In this document: positions 18,098 to 28,584 of the stretch, one piece after another | Numbering within the stretch: position 1 is the stretch's first letter | How the letters are laid out: each line of letters opens with the position of its first letter | NCBI GenBank assembly: GCA_020446675.1 | Contig: JAGREE010000005.1 | Span: 180,807-244,806, forward strand | DNA from: Alphaproteobacteria bacterium | GTDB taxonomy: Bacteria; Pseudomonadota; Alphaproteobacteria; Sphingomonadales; Emcibacteraceae | Direction of reading: 5' to 3' | DNA: 64,000 nucleotides | Position numbers and translations under genes: made by a program | The notes under the pieces: model-generated | Seen by the model: the letters and a program-made list of their open reading frames with translations, nothing else | Database searches by the model: none | What the model was told of the DNA's origin: nothing

Positions 18098-19513
18098 ATG
18101 CCCAATAAATCCAGCAAGTTACTTCACATAATACTCGCTCTGTTCTTTACAGGTTTATTATCGTCTTGTGGTGGTGGCGATAGTTTCAATCCAAATTATG
18201 ATGAAAATAACATGCCGCCGGAAAGGCGTGTTAATGGTGAACTTGCTTTTTCCAGTCCATCGCTTATGAAAATGGCGGAAAGTTTCCGCATAGCAGGGGA
18301 TTATACAAACGCAATCAGGCTATATCAGCGTGCAGCGAATGAAAGCCCTGAGCATGTGCCATCCCGCCTTGCGCTTGGACAGATTTATCAACGGCTTGGT
18401 GCCATGGATGGAGCTATTACTTATTACAGGCAGGTACTTGATCTTGACCCCGATAATACGGAAGCCCAGCTTGGCCTGGGACAGATGATGGTGCAGAATA
18501 ACCAACCGGCAGAAGCGATAGATTTTCTTGAAAAAGCGGCGTCAAAGTCGCCTGATAATTATCGGATTTATAATAGTATCGGCCTTGCCTATGATCTTCA
18601 GGGGCTTCATGATCAGGCCCAGCAAGCCTATGGTCGCGGATTAAGCAAAAAGCCGGATAATATTTCCCTTTTAAACAACCTTGCCTTATCACTGGCCTTT
18701 CAGGACGAATTTGCACCGTCCATTAAACTGCTGAGTAAGGCGGTAAACCTGGATTACAGCCAGACAACGGCACAACAGAACCTGATAATGGTTTATGCTC
18801 TTTCCGGAGAGGAAGATGCGGCCAGGACCATGGCAAAAAGTTTTATGACGCCGGAAGAAATAGAAACAAATATGTACCGGTATAACTGGCTTCGCGGACT
18901 GTCAAGTAAGCGCAGGGCGCAGGCGGTCTTCCTGAACCTGAATTCATTTCCCGATGAAGAAGAGGAAACAACAGAAACGGGCCTGACAGAGCCGGAACCG
19001 ACAATGACCCAGCCAGTCGTTTCCATGGACCCAAAAAGGAAAATGCTGGAAGAAATCCTGAATTCTGAAAATCAGGGTGGCGAAGGGGTAGCGACAACCA
19101 ATGAGGCACCGACAACCATTGAGGCACCAACAATTCCTGAAAATGAGCCTCGGGCAGCAGAAATGGAGAGTGTTATGGAAACACCGACTATGCCGGACAA
19201 TGATCCTGAAGAAATGCCGCCGGTTCAGAATATGTCATCCGTCAATTCATCATTATATCATCTGCAATTGGGATCATATCCGACTGAGGAAGCCGCCAAT
19301 ATTGACTGGCGCAGGTTACAAATTCTGGCGCCAGATATGCTGAAGGGGCAGGATATAGACATAAAATCTATTATGACAGCAGAGAATAAACAGCGTTTCA
19401 GGCTCTATTTTGGACAATATGATAATTTCAGAGCTGCGCAGGAAAATTGCCAGATGCTTCAGAATCAACAGGTCCCCTGTCTGGTGATGAAAGCGGCTAA
19501 TCCTTCCAATTAA
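18098..19513 (+). CDS. TPR-repeat lipoprotein with C-terminal SPOR domain
   Basis: The 471-aa protein has a lipoprotein signal (LLSSC, Cys 24). Roughly five or six TPR units follow (about 50-260; for example AGDYTNAIRLYQRAANESPE and LGAMDGAITYYRQVLDLDPD), close to the Flp-pilus TadD type. A long low-complexity Pro/Glu/Thr linker (about 285-380) leads to a SPOR domain (about 385-468, YHLQLGSYPTEEAANIDW). SPOR domains bind denuded septal peptidoglycan, and TPRs bind proteins. A periplasmic scaffold at division sites or a cell-wall-linked secretion part would fit, but that is inference. No tad genes are nearby. Confidence 0.85.
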   Translation: MPNKSSKLLHIILALFFTGLLSSCGGGDSFNPNYDENNMPPERRVNGELAFSSPSLMKMAESFRIAGDYTNAIRLYQRAANESPEHVPSRLALGQIYQRLGAMDGAITYYRQVLDLDPDNTEAQLGLGQMMVQNNQPAEAIDFLEKAASKSPDNYRIYNSIGLAYDLQGLHDQAQQAYGRGLSKKPDNISLLNNLALSLAFQDEFAPSIKLLSKAVNLDYSQTTAQQNLIMVYALSGEEDAARTMAKSFMTPEEIETNMYRYNWLRGLSSKRRAQAVFLNLNSFPDEEEETTETGLTEPEPTMTQPVVSMDPKRKMLEEILNSENQGGEGVATTNEAPTTIEAPTIPENEPRAAEMESVMETPTMPDNDPEEMPPVQNMSSVNSSLYHLQLGSYPTEEAANIDWRRLQILAPDMLKGQDIDIKSIMTAENKQRFRLYFGQYDNFRAAQENCQMLQNQQVPCLVMKAANPSN

Positions 19514-19570
19514 ACTTTAAAAAACCAGAAAAATGAAATATGTAAAGTGCGTATTTTAGATGAAAGATAA

Positions 19571-19921
19571 TTGATAGTGCTAAAAGATATAAAGACAAAA
19601 CTTGAACTTGACCCAAAGTCATGCCAGGACATGAATGAACTGCGGGAACAAATTGATCAATTGGACAGAGAAATTGTCAACCTCCTTGCGCTACGCAAAA
19701 CATATATGGACCGTGCCGCAGAACTTAAAAAGCACAGAAATCTTGTCAGGGATGATAAACGCGTCGTTGATGTTATAAAAAAAGTTTCAGAACATGCGAC
19801 AAAAAATGGAGCCGACCCGAAGCTGGTGGCTGATCTTTATCGAACCATGATTGAATGGTCTATAAATTACGAATTTGACCAGTTTGATAAAATCAATAGC
19901 GAAATGGGTGAGAGTGCCTAG
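19571..19921 (+). CDS. Chorismate mutase, AroQ class
   Basis: The product (up to 116 aa) is an all-helical AroQ-type chorismate mutase, converting chorismate to prephenate for Phe and Tyr synthesis. Helix 1 reads ELREQIDQLDREIVNLLALR with the conserved Arg, and DDKRVVDVIKKV matches the second substrate-binding stretch. The C-terminal helix ends YRTMIEWSINYE. The frame begins at TTG 19571 with GTG 19577 and ATG 19631 as alternatives. ATG 19631 starts right at the conserved helix and would give 96 aa. It overlaps the convergent membrane-protein gene by four bases. Confidence 0.85.
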   Translation: MIVLKDIKTKLELDPKSCQDMNELREQIDQLDREIVNLLALRKTYMDRAAELKKHRNLVRDDKRVVDVIKKVSEHATKNGADPKLVADLYRTMIEWSINYEFDQFDKINSEMGESA

Positions 19922-20130
19922 TTACGGCAAAATTCGGATTGAATGCGACCAATTCTGACTTTTTCAAAAAGAACATAAAAATAATTTACAAAAGTGAATG
20001 AGGGAATTTTAATTCCGCTCAATTCCATATGTTCCTTTAGTCCATGAAAAATATCACGAAGTCCGCCTATGACTAGAATGGCAAGCAGGGGAATAAAACA
20101 ATAAGAAAGCAGCTGTAGCAGAATATCCAT
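19918..20130 (-). CDS. Small membrane protein under a LexA-type box
   Basis: This is a 70-aa protein of unknown function. One strongly hydrophobic segment spans residues 3-23 (ILLQLLSYCFIPLLAILVIG), followed by an amphipathic basic and aromatic tail (about 24-70). The ATG at 20130 has AAGGA eight bases ahead, and a full promoter with a GAAC-N7-GAAC box lies 22-61 bases upstream, so I consider it a real gene despite its size. It converges on the chorismate mutase with a four-base overlap. Small single-span SOS proteins such as Caulobacter SidA halt division in related bacteria. A similar role is a hypothesis based on size, topology and the box only. Confidence 0.7.
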   Translation of the reverse strand: MDILLQLLSYCFIPLLAILVIGGLRDIFHGLKEHMELSGIKIPSFTFVNYFYVLFEKVRIGRIQSEFCRN

Positions 20131-20151
20131 TTTAAATTCCTTTATTATTAT

Positions 20152-20191
20152 GTTCTATTATTGTTCTAATTTAATTCTGCGAGATAGTCAA
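20152..20191 (-). promoter_or_regulatory. Sigma-70 promoter overlapped by a LexA-type (SOS) box
   Basis: On the minus strand TTGACT (20191-20186), 17 bases, then TAGAAC (20168-20163) form the promoter. The -10 element runs into GAACAATAATAGAAC (20166-20152), a perfect GAAC-N7-GAAC, the LexA operator form of alphaproteobacteria. A repressor there would cover the -10 and the start of transcription. A nearly identical box stands at 46835-46849. Confidence 0.7.
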
Positions 20192-20304
20192 GAACAAAAG
20201 AGAACAAAAAGGGAATATTTTAAATTTCGTGTGAAATATGATGTTGTGCGAATGGATCAGAGTAAGTATAATTTTCGAAACTTTAACAAACAGGAACCAC
20301 AATT

Positions 20305-20877
20305 ATGGTTATTTATCAAATTTCTAAAAGCCGCGTACTGGGCAGTTTATATTCATTAATCGCCGCATTTTTTCTATTTAGTGCGGCACAGGCGCAGAAT
20401 TCGCCACTGGCTGAAGAGGGTACGCTGGAACCATTTGGTAATCACACGGTATTGCACCAGTTCGGCAATGTTATTTTTGCTGATCAGCCTGATAAAGATA
20501 CTGTTGAAATGTATAAAGATAAAGATGTTAAAATGGTTATCAGCATTCGCGGTGAGAATGAGAATGCCGGGTATGATGAACGTAAGGCCGTTGAAAAAGC
20601 CGGGATGGCTTTTGTACAGATTCCATACATGAATGGACGCGCCATAGATTCTGATAATGTTGATCAGCTTATTTCTCTACTGGATATGTCAGAAGCAAAT
20701 GGAACCAAGGTTGTATTGCACTGTACCCATTCCCAGCGTGCAGGGTCATTGCTTGGTGTCGCTCTTTATAAAAAGGGCTACTCACGCGAAGAAGCAAACA
20801 GACTGGCTAAGGAAGCTGGTATGACCAGTGAAATGATTACAAAAATACATAATGAGTATCTTGATAATCTAAAATAA
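20305..20877 (+). CDS. Exported rhodanese/phosphatase-like protein with CX4R loop (copy 1)
   Basis: The 190-aa product has a signal peptide (cut near AAQAQN) and one domain of the BLH-phosphatase/DUF442-like cysteine-phosphatase superfamily. Early markers are FGNVIFADQPDKDTVEMYKD and MVISIRGENENAGYD. The active loop is VLHCTHSQRAGS, with Cys 140 and Arg four residues on (C-x4-R). Protein phosphatases have C-x5-R and rhodaneses a six-residue C-x4-R loop, so sulfur transfer is at least as likely as phosphate removal. It is the first of three tandem same-strand genes of the same family. The gaps of about 34 and 24 bases suggest one operon. Confidence 0.75.
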   Translation: MVIYQISKSRVLGSLYSLIAAFFLFSAAQAQNSPLAEEGTLEPFGNHTVLHQFGNVIFADQPDKDTVEMYKDKDVKMVISIRGENENAGYDERKAVEKAGMAFVQIPYMNGRAIDSDNVDQLISLLDMSEANGTKVVLHCTHSQRAGSLLGVALYKKGYSREEANRLAKEAGMTSEMITKIHNEYLDNLK

Positions 20878-20911
20878 ATTTCAGATATTGACACTCCATT
20901 AGGAAAAAAAC

Positions 20912-21502
20912 ATGACAAAATTAATTTCACAGTTTGCAAGTCGGATTTTTTATTCCTTGCTTGTATGCGGTTTTTTATATTCATCTGCCCAGGCGCAATC
21001 CATTGATCTGACAACTGAGAATGCCCAGGCCCCGTTCGGCAATCTTGATAAGACACCACAGCTTGGTAATGTTGTCTATTCCCGACAGCCTGATGCGGCA
21101 ACGATTCCCATGCTTAAGGATCAGGGATTTAAAATGGTTCTCAGTGTGCGCTTTGATGATGAACCTGTGGGGTTTGATGCGCAGAAACTGATTGAAAAAA
21201 ACGGTATCGCGTTCCAGCAGATATCATTTTATAAGGGAAGCATTAATGATCAGCCACGTGCTATTGACCCTCAGGCGATTGAAGAAATAAGCAAACTTCT
21301 TGATGCAACATCCGCTAACGGATCAAAAGTCCTGCTTCATTGTGCTTCGGGGCAAAGAGCGGCAGGTGCCTTGGCGGCAGTACTTTACAAGGATCATGGC
21401 TATTCAAAAGAAATGTCCATTGAATATGCAAAAAAAGCCGGAATGACCAGTCAGAATGTGCTTGAGGCACTTGAAAATTATATGTCTGATTTAAAACGTT
21501 AA
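20912..21502 (+). CDS. Exported rhodanese/phosphatase-like protein with CX4R loop (copy 2)
   Basis: The 196-aa paralogue of the preceding gene has a signal peptide (cut near SAQAQS), then PFGNLDKTPQLGNVVYSRQP and MVLSVRFDDEPVGFD. The active loop LHCASGQRAAG has Cys 144 and C-x4-R spacing. It shares the (F)GN..Y/F..QPD opening and the GMTSQNV C-terminal helix with copy 1 (GMTSEMI), so the two arose by duplication. Family assignment and reaction carry the same caveats as copy 1. Confidence 0.75.
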   Translation: MTKLISQFASRIFYSLLVCGFLYSSAQAQSIDLTTENAQAPFGNLDKTPQLGNVVYSRQPDAATIPMLKDQGFKMVLSVRFDDEPVGFDAQKLIEKNGIAFQQISFYKGSINDQPRAIDPQAIEEISKLLDATSANGSKVLLHCASGQRAAGALAAVLYKDHGYSKEMSIEYAKKAGMTSQNVLEALENYMSDLKR

Positions 21503-21526
21503 TTTGAAAAATTAAAGGAAAAGCCC

Positions 21527-22582
21527 ATGAGAAGATTAATATCATTTGCCGGCCAATCATTAGGTGTTTTTCTTTTATTTTTTACACTGGCAAGTGCCCA
21601 GACCGCTTCATTAACGGCAGAGCAGCGGACAGAGAAAAAAACGCAGCTTCCCTTTGGCAATCTCAAAAACACACCATATTTTGGAAATGTTGTTTATGCT
21701 GCGCAGCCCGACGCTGATACGGTGAAAATGCTTAAAAGCGAGGGATTTGATCTGGTCATCAATATCCGTGAACTAAATGAAGATCTTGGATTTGATGAAA
21801 AAGGTCTGATAGAGGGGCAGGGGATTACCTATATGCAGATCCCATATCTTACCGCCCCCACTTTTGAGGCGGAATTCTCAGATGAAGCATTAAGCAAGAT
21901 TAAGTCAGTTATAGATGAGGCGACCAACAAAGGTCAGAAAATACTGCTTCATTGCAGTCACGGACAGCGCGCCGGATCAAGTCTGGGCATGATCCTATAC
22001 CGGGATTATGGATATTCGAAAGAAGAGGCACTGGCCGCTGCCACAGCCGCAGGAATGAACAGTGAATGGGCAGTGCCCCGCTTTCATCGTTATATTGATC
22101 AGTCAGTTCAGGTGATCAAGCCTTTTGGTGGAATTCATAACATAGTCAAATATAAAAATTTCTATATCACCAGCCAGCCGCCGGCAGAAGCATTTGCCAT
22201 GATGAAAGAACGTGGTATTACGACAGTTATCACCAATCGGGCCGCAATTGAAAATAATGGTTTTGAAGAAGAAAAATATGCCGAAGAGGCAGGGTTAAAA
22301 TTTTACAGAGCCCGAATTTATAATGACCAATATGGTGACATAAAAGACGGCAAATTAAATGTGGCTGAACTTGAAAAAGCCCTTGGCATTATTGCATCAA
22401 CGACTGATGGTGATGTACTGGTACATTGTGGTTCCGGTGACAGGGCATCTATGGTTTTGGCCGCCCATTTATATTCGGTTGATAAGGAAAAACCCGAAGA
22501 AGCTCTAAGCAAAGCGCGTATTGCCGGACTAAAACATCCCGGAATTACTGAGCAGCTTGAAAAATATATGGATTTGAAATAA
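21527..22582 (+). CDS. Exported two-domain rhodanese/phosphatase-like protein (copies 3 and 4 fused)
   Basis: The 351-aa protein has a signal peptide (cut near SAQTAS) and two tandem domains of the same family. The first (about 30-185) has LHCSHGQRAGSS with Cys 143. The second (about 195-350) has VHCGSGDRASMV with Cys 301. Both loops are C-x4-R. Domain 2 opens PFGGIHNIVKYKNFYITSQP, parallel to domain 1's opening, and has drifted most (Asp replaces Gln before the Arg). AAAGGA precedes ATG 21527. A terminator-like hairpin follows. Confidence 0.75.
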   Translation: MRRLISFAGQSLGVFLLFFTLASAQTASLTAEQRTEKKTQLPFGNLKNTPYFGNVVYAAQPDADTVKMLKSEGFDLVINIRELNEDLGFDEKGLIEGQGITYMQIPYLTAPTFEAEFSDEALSKIKSVIDEATNKGQKILLHCSHGQRAGSSLGMILYRDYGYSKEEALAAATAAGMNSEWAVPRFHRYIDQSVQVIKPFGGIHNIVKYKNFYITSQPPAEAFAMMKERGITTVITNRAAIENNGFEEEKYAEEAGLKFYRARIYNDQYGDIKDGKLNVAELEKALGIIASTTDGDVLVHCGSGDRASMVLAAHLYSVDKEKPEEALSKARIAGLKHPGITEQLEKYMDLK

Positions 22583-22600
22583 CCAAGCAGAGTCTTAAAA

Positions 22601-22639
22601 ATTAAAAAATGCCGCTCTGAAATTTCCAGAACGGCATTT
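22601..22639 (-). terminator. Terminator for the diguanylate cyclase gene
   Basis: AATGCCG-C-TCTG and CAGA-A-CGGCATT form a hairpin of 11 pairs with one internal mismatch. On the minus strand it is followed by TTTTTTAATTTTTAAG. It may also slow transcription coming from the tandem gene array on the plus strand, but there the T-run is missing. Confidence 0.65.
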
Positions 22640-22659
22640 GCAATAATTATATAGATTTT

Positions 22660-23736
22660 CTATGCCGAAATACTATTTTGTCCTGAAACTATCTGATCAA
22701 GTTCCAATTCACTTTGAACCATATTTCGACCGCTTGATTTGGAAAGATAGAGAGCGGAATCGGCTCTTTGAATCAGATCCTCTGCCTTTAAGCCGCGATG
22801 GATACTGGCAACGCCAAATGACATGGTAATTCGGCCGAAATTGGCCCCGGTGGTTTTATTTCTGATGACACGCTGTGAAATAATACTGCGAATATTTTCC
22901 GCAAGCTTAATGCCATCGGCAAGTTTGGCTTTTGGCAGCAATATTGCAAATTCTTCACCACCATATCGGGCGGCTGAACCCATAAAACCGAGTTCTTTTT
23001 TAATTACATGGGCCACAACTTTCAGCACCTGATCACCAATCTGGTGTCCGAAATTGTCATTGAATTTTTTAAAGTAGTCAATGTCGCAAAGTATCAGACA
23101 AAGATCATGTCCTATTTTTTCAAAATTGTTCATATATTCTGAAATTTTTTCTTCAAAGAATTTCCGGTTACCGATATTTGTGAGGGCATCTGTACGACTT
23201 TCAAGGCGGGCATTGTTCAGGTTAGTCTGTAATCCTTCGATTTTAATAGTGCTTTCTTCCAGCTTTTCTTCCAGCTTTTCACTTTGCTCTTTAATTTTAT
23301 CTGTATCTGAAATAACAAGTCGAATTATATCTTTAAGTTCATCGGACCCCTTAAAGTCTGATAATTTATCCATATGATCCATTAGTGCTTTCGTATGTTC
23401 GCTGGTATCATTTCCTGCGTCTTTTAAAACTGTGATAATTTTTGCCAGTTCTTTTTGAAAAGTTGCACCGGTTTCAACAATTGTTTTTAATTCTTTTTCA
23501 GCAGCAAAGAATTTTTCATATAATTTTTCGTTTAGTTCCTCGTTAAAGGACATTTTCTTCTCGACCAGACTATCAATCACCTTTGTCAGGTTTAGATCAG
23601 AATTGGCAGAATATGTGTACCATAAATGATAGTTTTTGGGCGTGGGGATAACTTCATACTCAGTCATCATGCTCATTGTGTTGCCTGAATTTGTCCAGAT
23701 AAATTCTTTGTCACTGTCGGATAGAAACTTGGTCAT
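22660..23736 (-). CDS. Diguanylate cyclase (GGDEF domain)
   Basis: The 358-aa protein makes cyclic di-GMP if active. Residues about 185-345 form a GGDEF domain with an intact signature ARYGGEEFAILLP (about 260) and LCDIDYFKKFND (metal-binding Asp). The RxxD product-inhibition site expected five residues before the signature is not there (the matching residues read GFMG). The N-terminal half is helical and charged with a likely coiled coil (about 130-185) and no membrane segment, so it is a cytoplasmic sensor of unknown input. It is transcribed alone, with a 239-base AT-rich spacer upstream. Confidence 0.9.
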   Translation of the reverse strand: MTKFLSDSDKEFIWTNSGNTMSMMTEYEVIPTPKNYHLWYTYSANSDLNLTKVIDSLVEKKMSFNEELNEKLYEKFFAAEKELKTIVETGATFQKELAKIITVLKDAGNDTSEHTKALMDHMDKLSDFKGSDELKDIIRLVISDTDKIKEQSEKLEEKLEESTIKIEGLQTNLNNARLESRTDALTNIGNRKFFEEKISEYMNNFEKIGHDLCLILCDIDYFKKFNDNFGHQIGDQVLKVVAHVIKKELGFMGSAARYGGEEFAILLPKAKLADGIKLAENIRSIISQRVIRNKTTGANFGRITMSFGVASIHRGLKAEDLIQRADSALYLSKSSGRNMVQSELELDQIVSGQNSISA

Positions 23737-23975
23737 TTTCTCTTTATCTCTTGTTTTTATATATTTGCTTCTTCCCCCAGTTACACAAATACTTATAATA
23801 AGTTACTAATATACGCTTTGATTCTGAGAATGATAGTAGTTTTATTAATTTAAAAATTAGTTAAAGCTGAATTAAAAATATATCATTAAAAACAGGTCGT
23901 TATTAGCGAAAATTATTTAAATATTTAAGAAAAAATTAACCATAAATAATACTTGGGGATGGTATCGAAAATTAT

Positions 23976-25274
23976 CTAACGGGTGAGAAAATCGGGAATA
24001 TGGTCGCCCATTCCGATGATAGGCTTGTTATTTTTACTGCTGTTATTATTCCCGGTTTCGTCATGTTTTTTATCCTTGCGGGTTTCTTTTTCGTCAGCTT
24101 TATTATGTTTTGGGCTGTCAGCTTTCTTGTTATTTTTTTCAGCTAAAATGTTGTCAGGAACTTTGAAAAGCGGGATTTCTTTGCCGAGGAATTTTAAAAG
24201 GCCGTCCAGATATTTTTTGTCTGCTTGCGTACTTAAGGTAAAGGCAACCCCTTTTTTGCCGGCACGACCCGTGCGGCCAATACGGTGGATATAATCTTCC
24301 GGGTTTGAGGGGACATCAAAATTGAATACATGCCCTACATCGGGGATATCTAGTCCCCTTGCGGCCACATCACTGGCCACCAGAATTTTTGTTTTACCCT
24401 TTTTAAAGGCATCAAGAACCTCCATTCTTGTGCTTTGATGAAGATCACCATGGAGTTCTGCCGCGCTGAATTTATGGACATTCAGTGATTTATTGACAAT
24501 TTTCACATCTTTTTTGCGGTTACAGAAAATAATAGCATTATCAACATTATTTTCAGTAATCAGGTTACGGAGAACTTCGCGCTTTACCTTATCTGTTCCT
24601 TTAAATTTGACCAGATGTTCTTCAATTGTCACGGCCGTCTGGGTTGGGGCGGAAACTTCAAATTCTTTGGGGTCTTTCAGGAAGCTGTCCGTCAGTTTCT
24701 TTACCTCTGGCGGCATGGTCGCAGAAAAGAAGAGGGACTGAATTTTCTTTGGCAGCATTTTACAGATTTTTTCAATATCGGGAATAAACCCCATATCAAG
24801 CATACGGTCCGCTTCATCAACCACCAGCAGTTCAACACCGGTCAGCATGACATTGCCCCGTTCCATATGGTCGAGAAGGCGGCCAGGCGTGGCGATCAAA
24901 ACATCAACGCCCTTATCAAGTTTTTTGACCTGACCGGCAAAATCGGTGCCGCCGATCAAGAGGGCACAGGTCAGTTTTGTGTTTTTTCCGTATTTATCGA
25001 AGCTTTCTTCAACCTGCGCGGCAAGCTCACGGGTTGGTTCCAGTATTAAGGACCTTGGCATGCGGGCCCGGGCCCGTCCCTGCGAGAGTATATCAATCAT
25101 CGGCAGGGTAAAAGAGGCTGTCTTACCAGTCCCAGTCTGGGCAATGCCAAGAATATCTCTGCCCTGCAGAATGCTGGGGATCGCCTTTTTCTGGATTGGT
25201 GTCGGCTCCGTATATCCGGCATCTTTAATTGCAGAGAGAAGCTCGTCGCTTAAACCTAGATAATCAAAACTCAT
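23976..25274 (-). CDS. DEAD-box RNA helicase (RhlE-like)
   Basis: The 432-aa ATP-dependent RNA helicase has all the core motifs: an N-terminal F and Q-motif region (GYTEPTPIQKKAIP), AQTGTGKTASF (Walker A), PTRELAAQ, LVVDEADRMLDMGF (DEAD), FFSATMP, and HRIGRTGRAGK near residue 335. The C-terminal tail (about 380-425) is Lys/Asp/Asn-rich and disordered, as in RhlE-type proteins. Roles in RNA degradation or ribosome assembly are general to the family. Nothing in the surrounding genes narrows this. Confidence 0.93.
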   Translation of the reverse strand: MSFDYLGLSDELLSAIKDAGYTEPTPIQKKAIPSILQGRDILGIAQTGTGKTASFTLPMIDILSQGRARARMPRSLILEPTRELAAQVEESFDKYGKNTKLTCALLIGGTDFAGQVKKLDKGVDVLIATPGRLLDHMERGNVMLTGVELLVVDEADRMLDMGFIPDIEKICKMLPKKIQSLFFSATMPPEVKKLTDSFLKDPKEFEVSAPTQTAVTIEEHLVKFKGTDKVKREVLRNLITENNVDNAIIFCNRKKDVKIVNKSLNVHKFSAAELHGDLHQSTRMEVLDAFKKGKTKILVASDVAARGLDIPDVGHVFNFDVPSNPEDYIHRIGRTGRAGKKGVAFTLSTQADKKYLDGLLKFLGKEIPLFKVPDNILAEKNNKKADSPKHNKADEKETRKDKKHDETGNNNSSKNNKPIIGMGDHIPDFLTR

Positions 25275-25386
25275 CTGTTAATCGGATTCCTTTAACGTCA
25301 TCTTTCCCGCGCACAATAGGGATAAAGCGGAAAAAGTCAATATACATCACCGTTCATTGGAAAAATACATGGTATATTCCGGATTA

Positions 25387-26298
25387 TCACAGTTGGCTCT
25401 GCTCTTTAGGGATATCTGCTGAAGCGCTTGCCGCCCGATTATTTTTTTGTCGTCTTCGCTTTCTGCTGCGTTCCAGAATTTCTTCCTGCCATTGAAACAG
25501 ATTGAGCTCAATGAACACGAAGGCCAGTATCCATAGCATCGCATCCCAGAATTCAAGGAAAGATCCATCAATACCCCAGTATATGGCGCAGGCCAGCATA
25601 GTGATGTAGATTATGGTTTTGATAAACAGAAATGTTTTGATCAATGGTTTAAAGACGATCTGCTTTACCTGATACCAGACTTCAATTTCCAGAATAGCAA
25701 CTATCAGAAGCCATGAAGAACTGTTAATAACATCGGTCCAGGCCAATTGTTGTGTCTTTTGAATGGTGTCAGCATTTGCGAACAAAGTATAATGATTAAG
25801 CGCAAAGAGTTCTTTTCCCTGAAAGGTCGGGCAATTCTCTGCAGTCAGGGAAGAATATCCGTTAACGCGGTCGATATAGGACCAGTCCTGTCCGGCAAGT
25901 GAGCAAATATCGCCAACGTCCATTGGCGAAATATCATAAAACATACCCAGTCTTAAGACATAGTTATAACAGACCATGATGATAGCGATGTAGCAGAGGC
26001 TACGGATTGTCAGAAGCGAATTTTTCAGAAGATTGTTTTTTAAGGCCTCATCAGAAAGGATCCAGGTTTCCATTTCAAACAGGATTAACAAAATGGTCCA
26101 GACCAGTGTGTCTATGGTTGTGTTAAAGGTTTTCAAAATTTCTTCTAGAGGAATATTGCCAGTAAATAAATGTGACGAAGCCAGCCACTCATCCCTGAAA
26201 AATAAAAGAATGTTCGAAAGAAGCAGCAAATAGATAGAATATTTGAAGAGGCCGTAAAGAAACGATCTTTTATCCAGCTGATCAGAAATGAAACCCAT
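25387..26298 (-). CDS. Unknown polytopic membrane protein
   Basis: I do not recognise this family. The 303-aa product has about six hydrophobic segments (around 17-36, 62-78, 95-117, 192-207, 222-243 and 249-270). The 70-residue loop between the third and fourth contains two cysteines (CSLAGQ and NCPTFQ) that could form a disulfide outside the membrane. The tail is short, highly basic and Gln/Ala-rich (RSRKRRRQKNNRAAS). The two halves show similar spacing of EMETW and EIEVWY after a hydrophobic helix, which suggests an internal duplication. The nearest genes are the helicase and parE. Confidence 0.75.
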   Translation of the reverse strand: MGFISDQLDKRSFLYGLFKYSIYLLLLSNILLFFRDEWLASSHLFTGNIPLEEILKTFNTTIDTLVWTILLILFEMETWILSDEALKNNLLKNSLLTIRSLCYIAIIMVCYNYVLRLGMFYDISPMDVGDICSLAGQDWSYIDRVNGYSSLTAENCPTFQGKELFALNHYTLFANADTIQKTQQLAWTDVINSSSWLLIVAILEIEVWYQVKQIVFKPLIKTFLFIKTIIYITMLACAIYWGIDGSFLEFWDAMLWILAFVFIELNLFQWQEEILERSRKRRRQKNNRAASASADIPKEQSQL

Positions 26299-26460
26299 TG
26301 TCTTTACTCACTTATTAAAAGCAGGTCATGCTTTTCAGACAAAAATTTAATACAAAGTTTCAATCAAACTTTTTTTGTTAATTTGATAATTGAGCTGGTA
26401 ACGCCATTTCACTTAAAAAGCAAAAAGAAAATGACGTTAAAAATTATTTATAACGTACTT

Positions 26461-28440
<1,980 letters not shown>

Positions 28441-28584
28441 TTAAAGCTCTTATTAAATCACTTTTAATATATTTGGTTACACTATAGAGTATGAATTCAA
28501 ATTCACAACACCCAGATATTGATTTATTTTGTTTTTTTGAAGTAAAAATATTGAAACATGATAATCCGACAAAATTAAGGTAGC

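Noticed and set aside
20192..20205. Second GAAC pair (GAAC-N6-GAAC) upstream of the tandem CX4R genes
   Set aside because: The spacing is six, not seven, and the pair is part of a plain ten-base direct repeat (AGAACAAAAG twice), so I do not count it as a LexA box.
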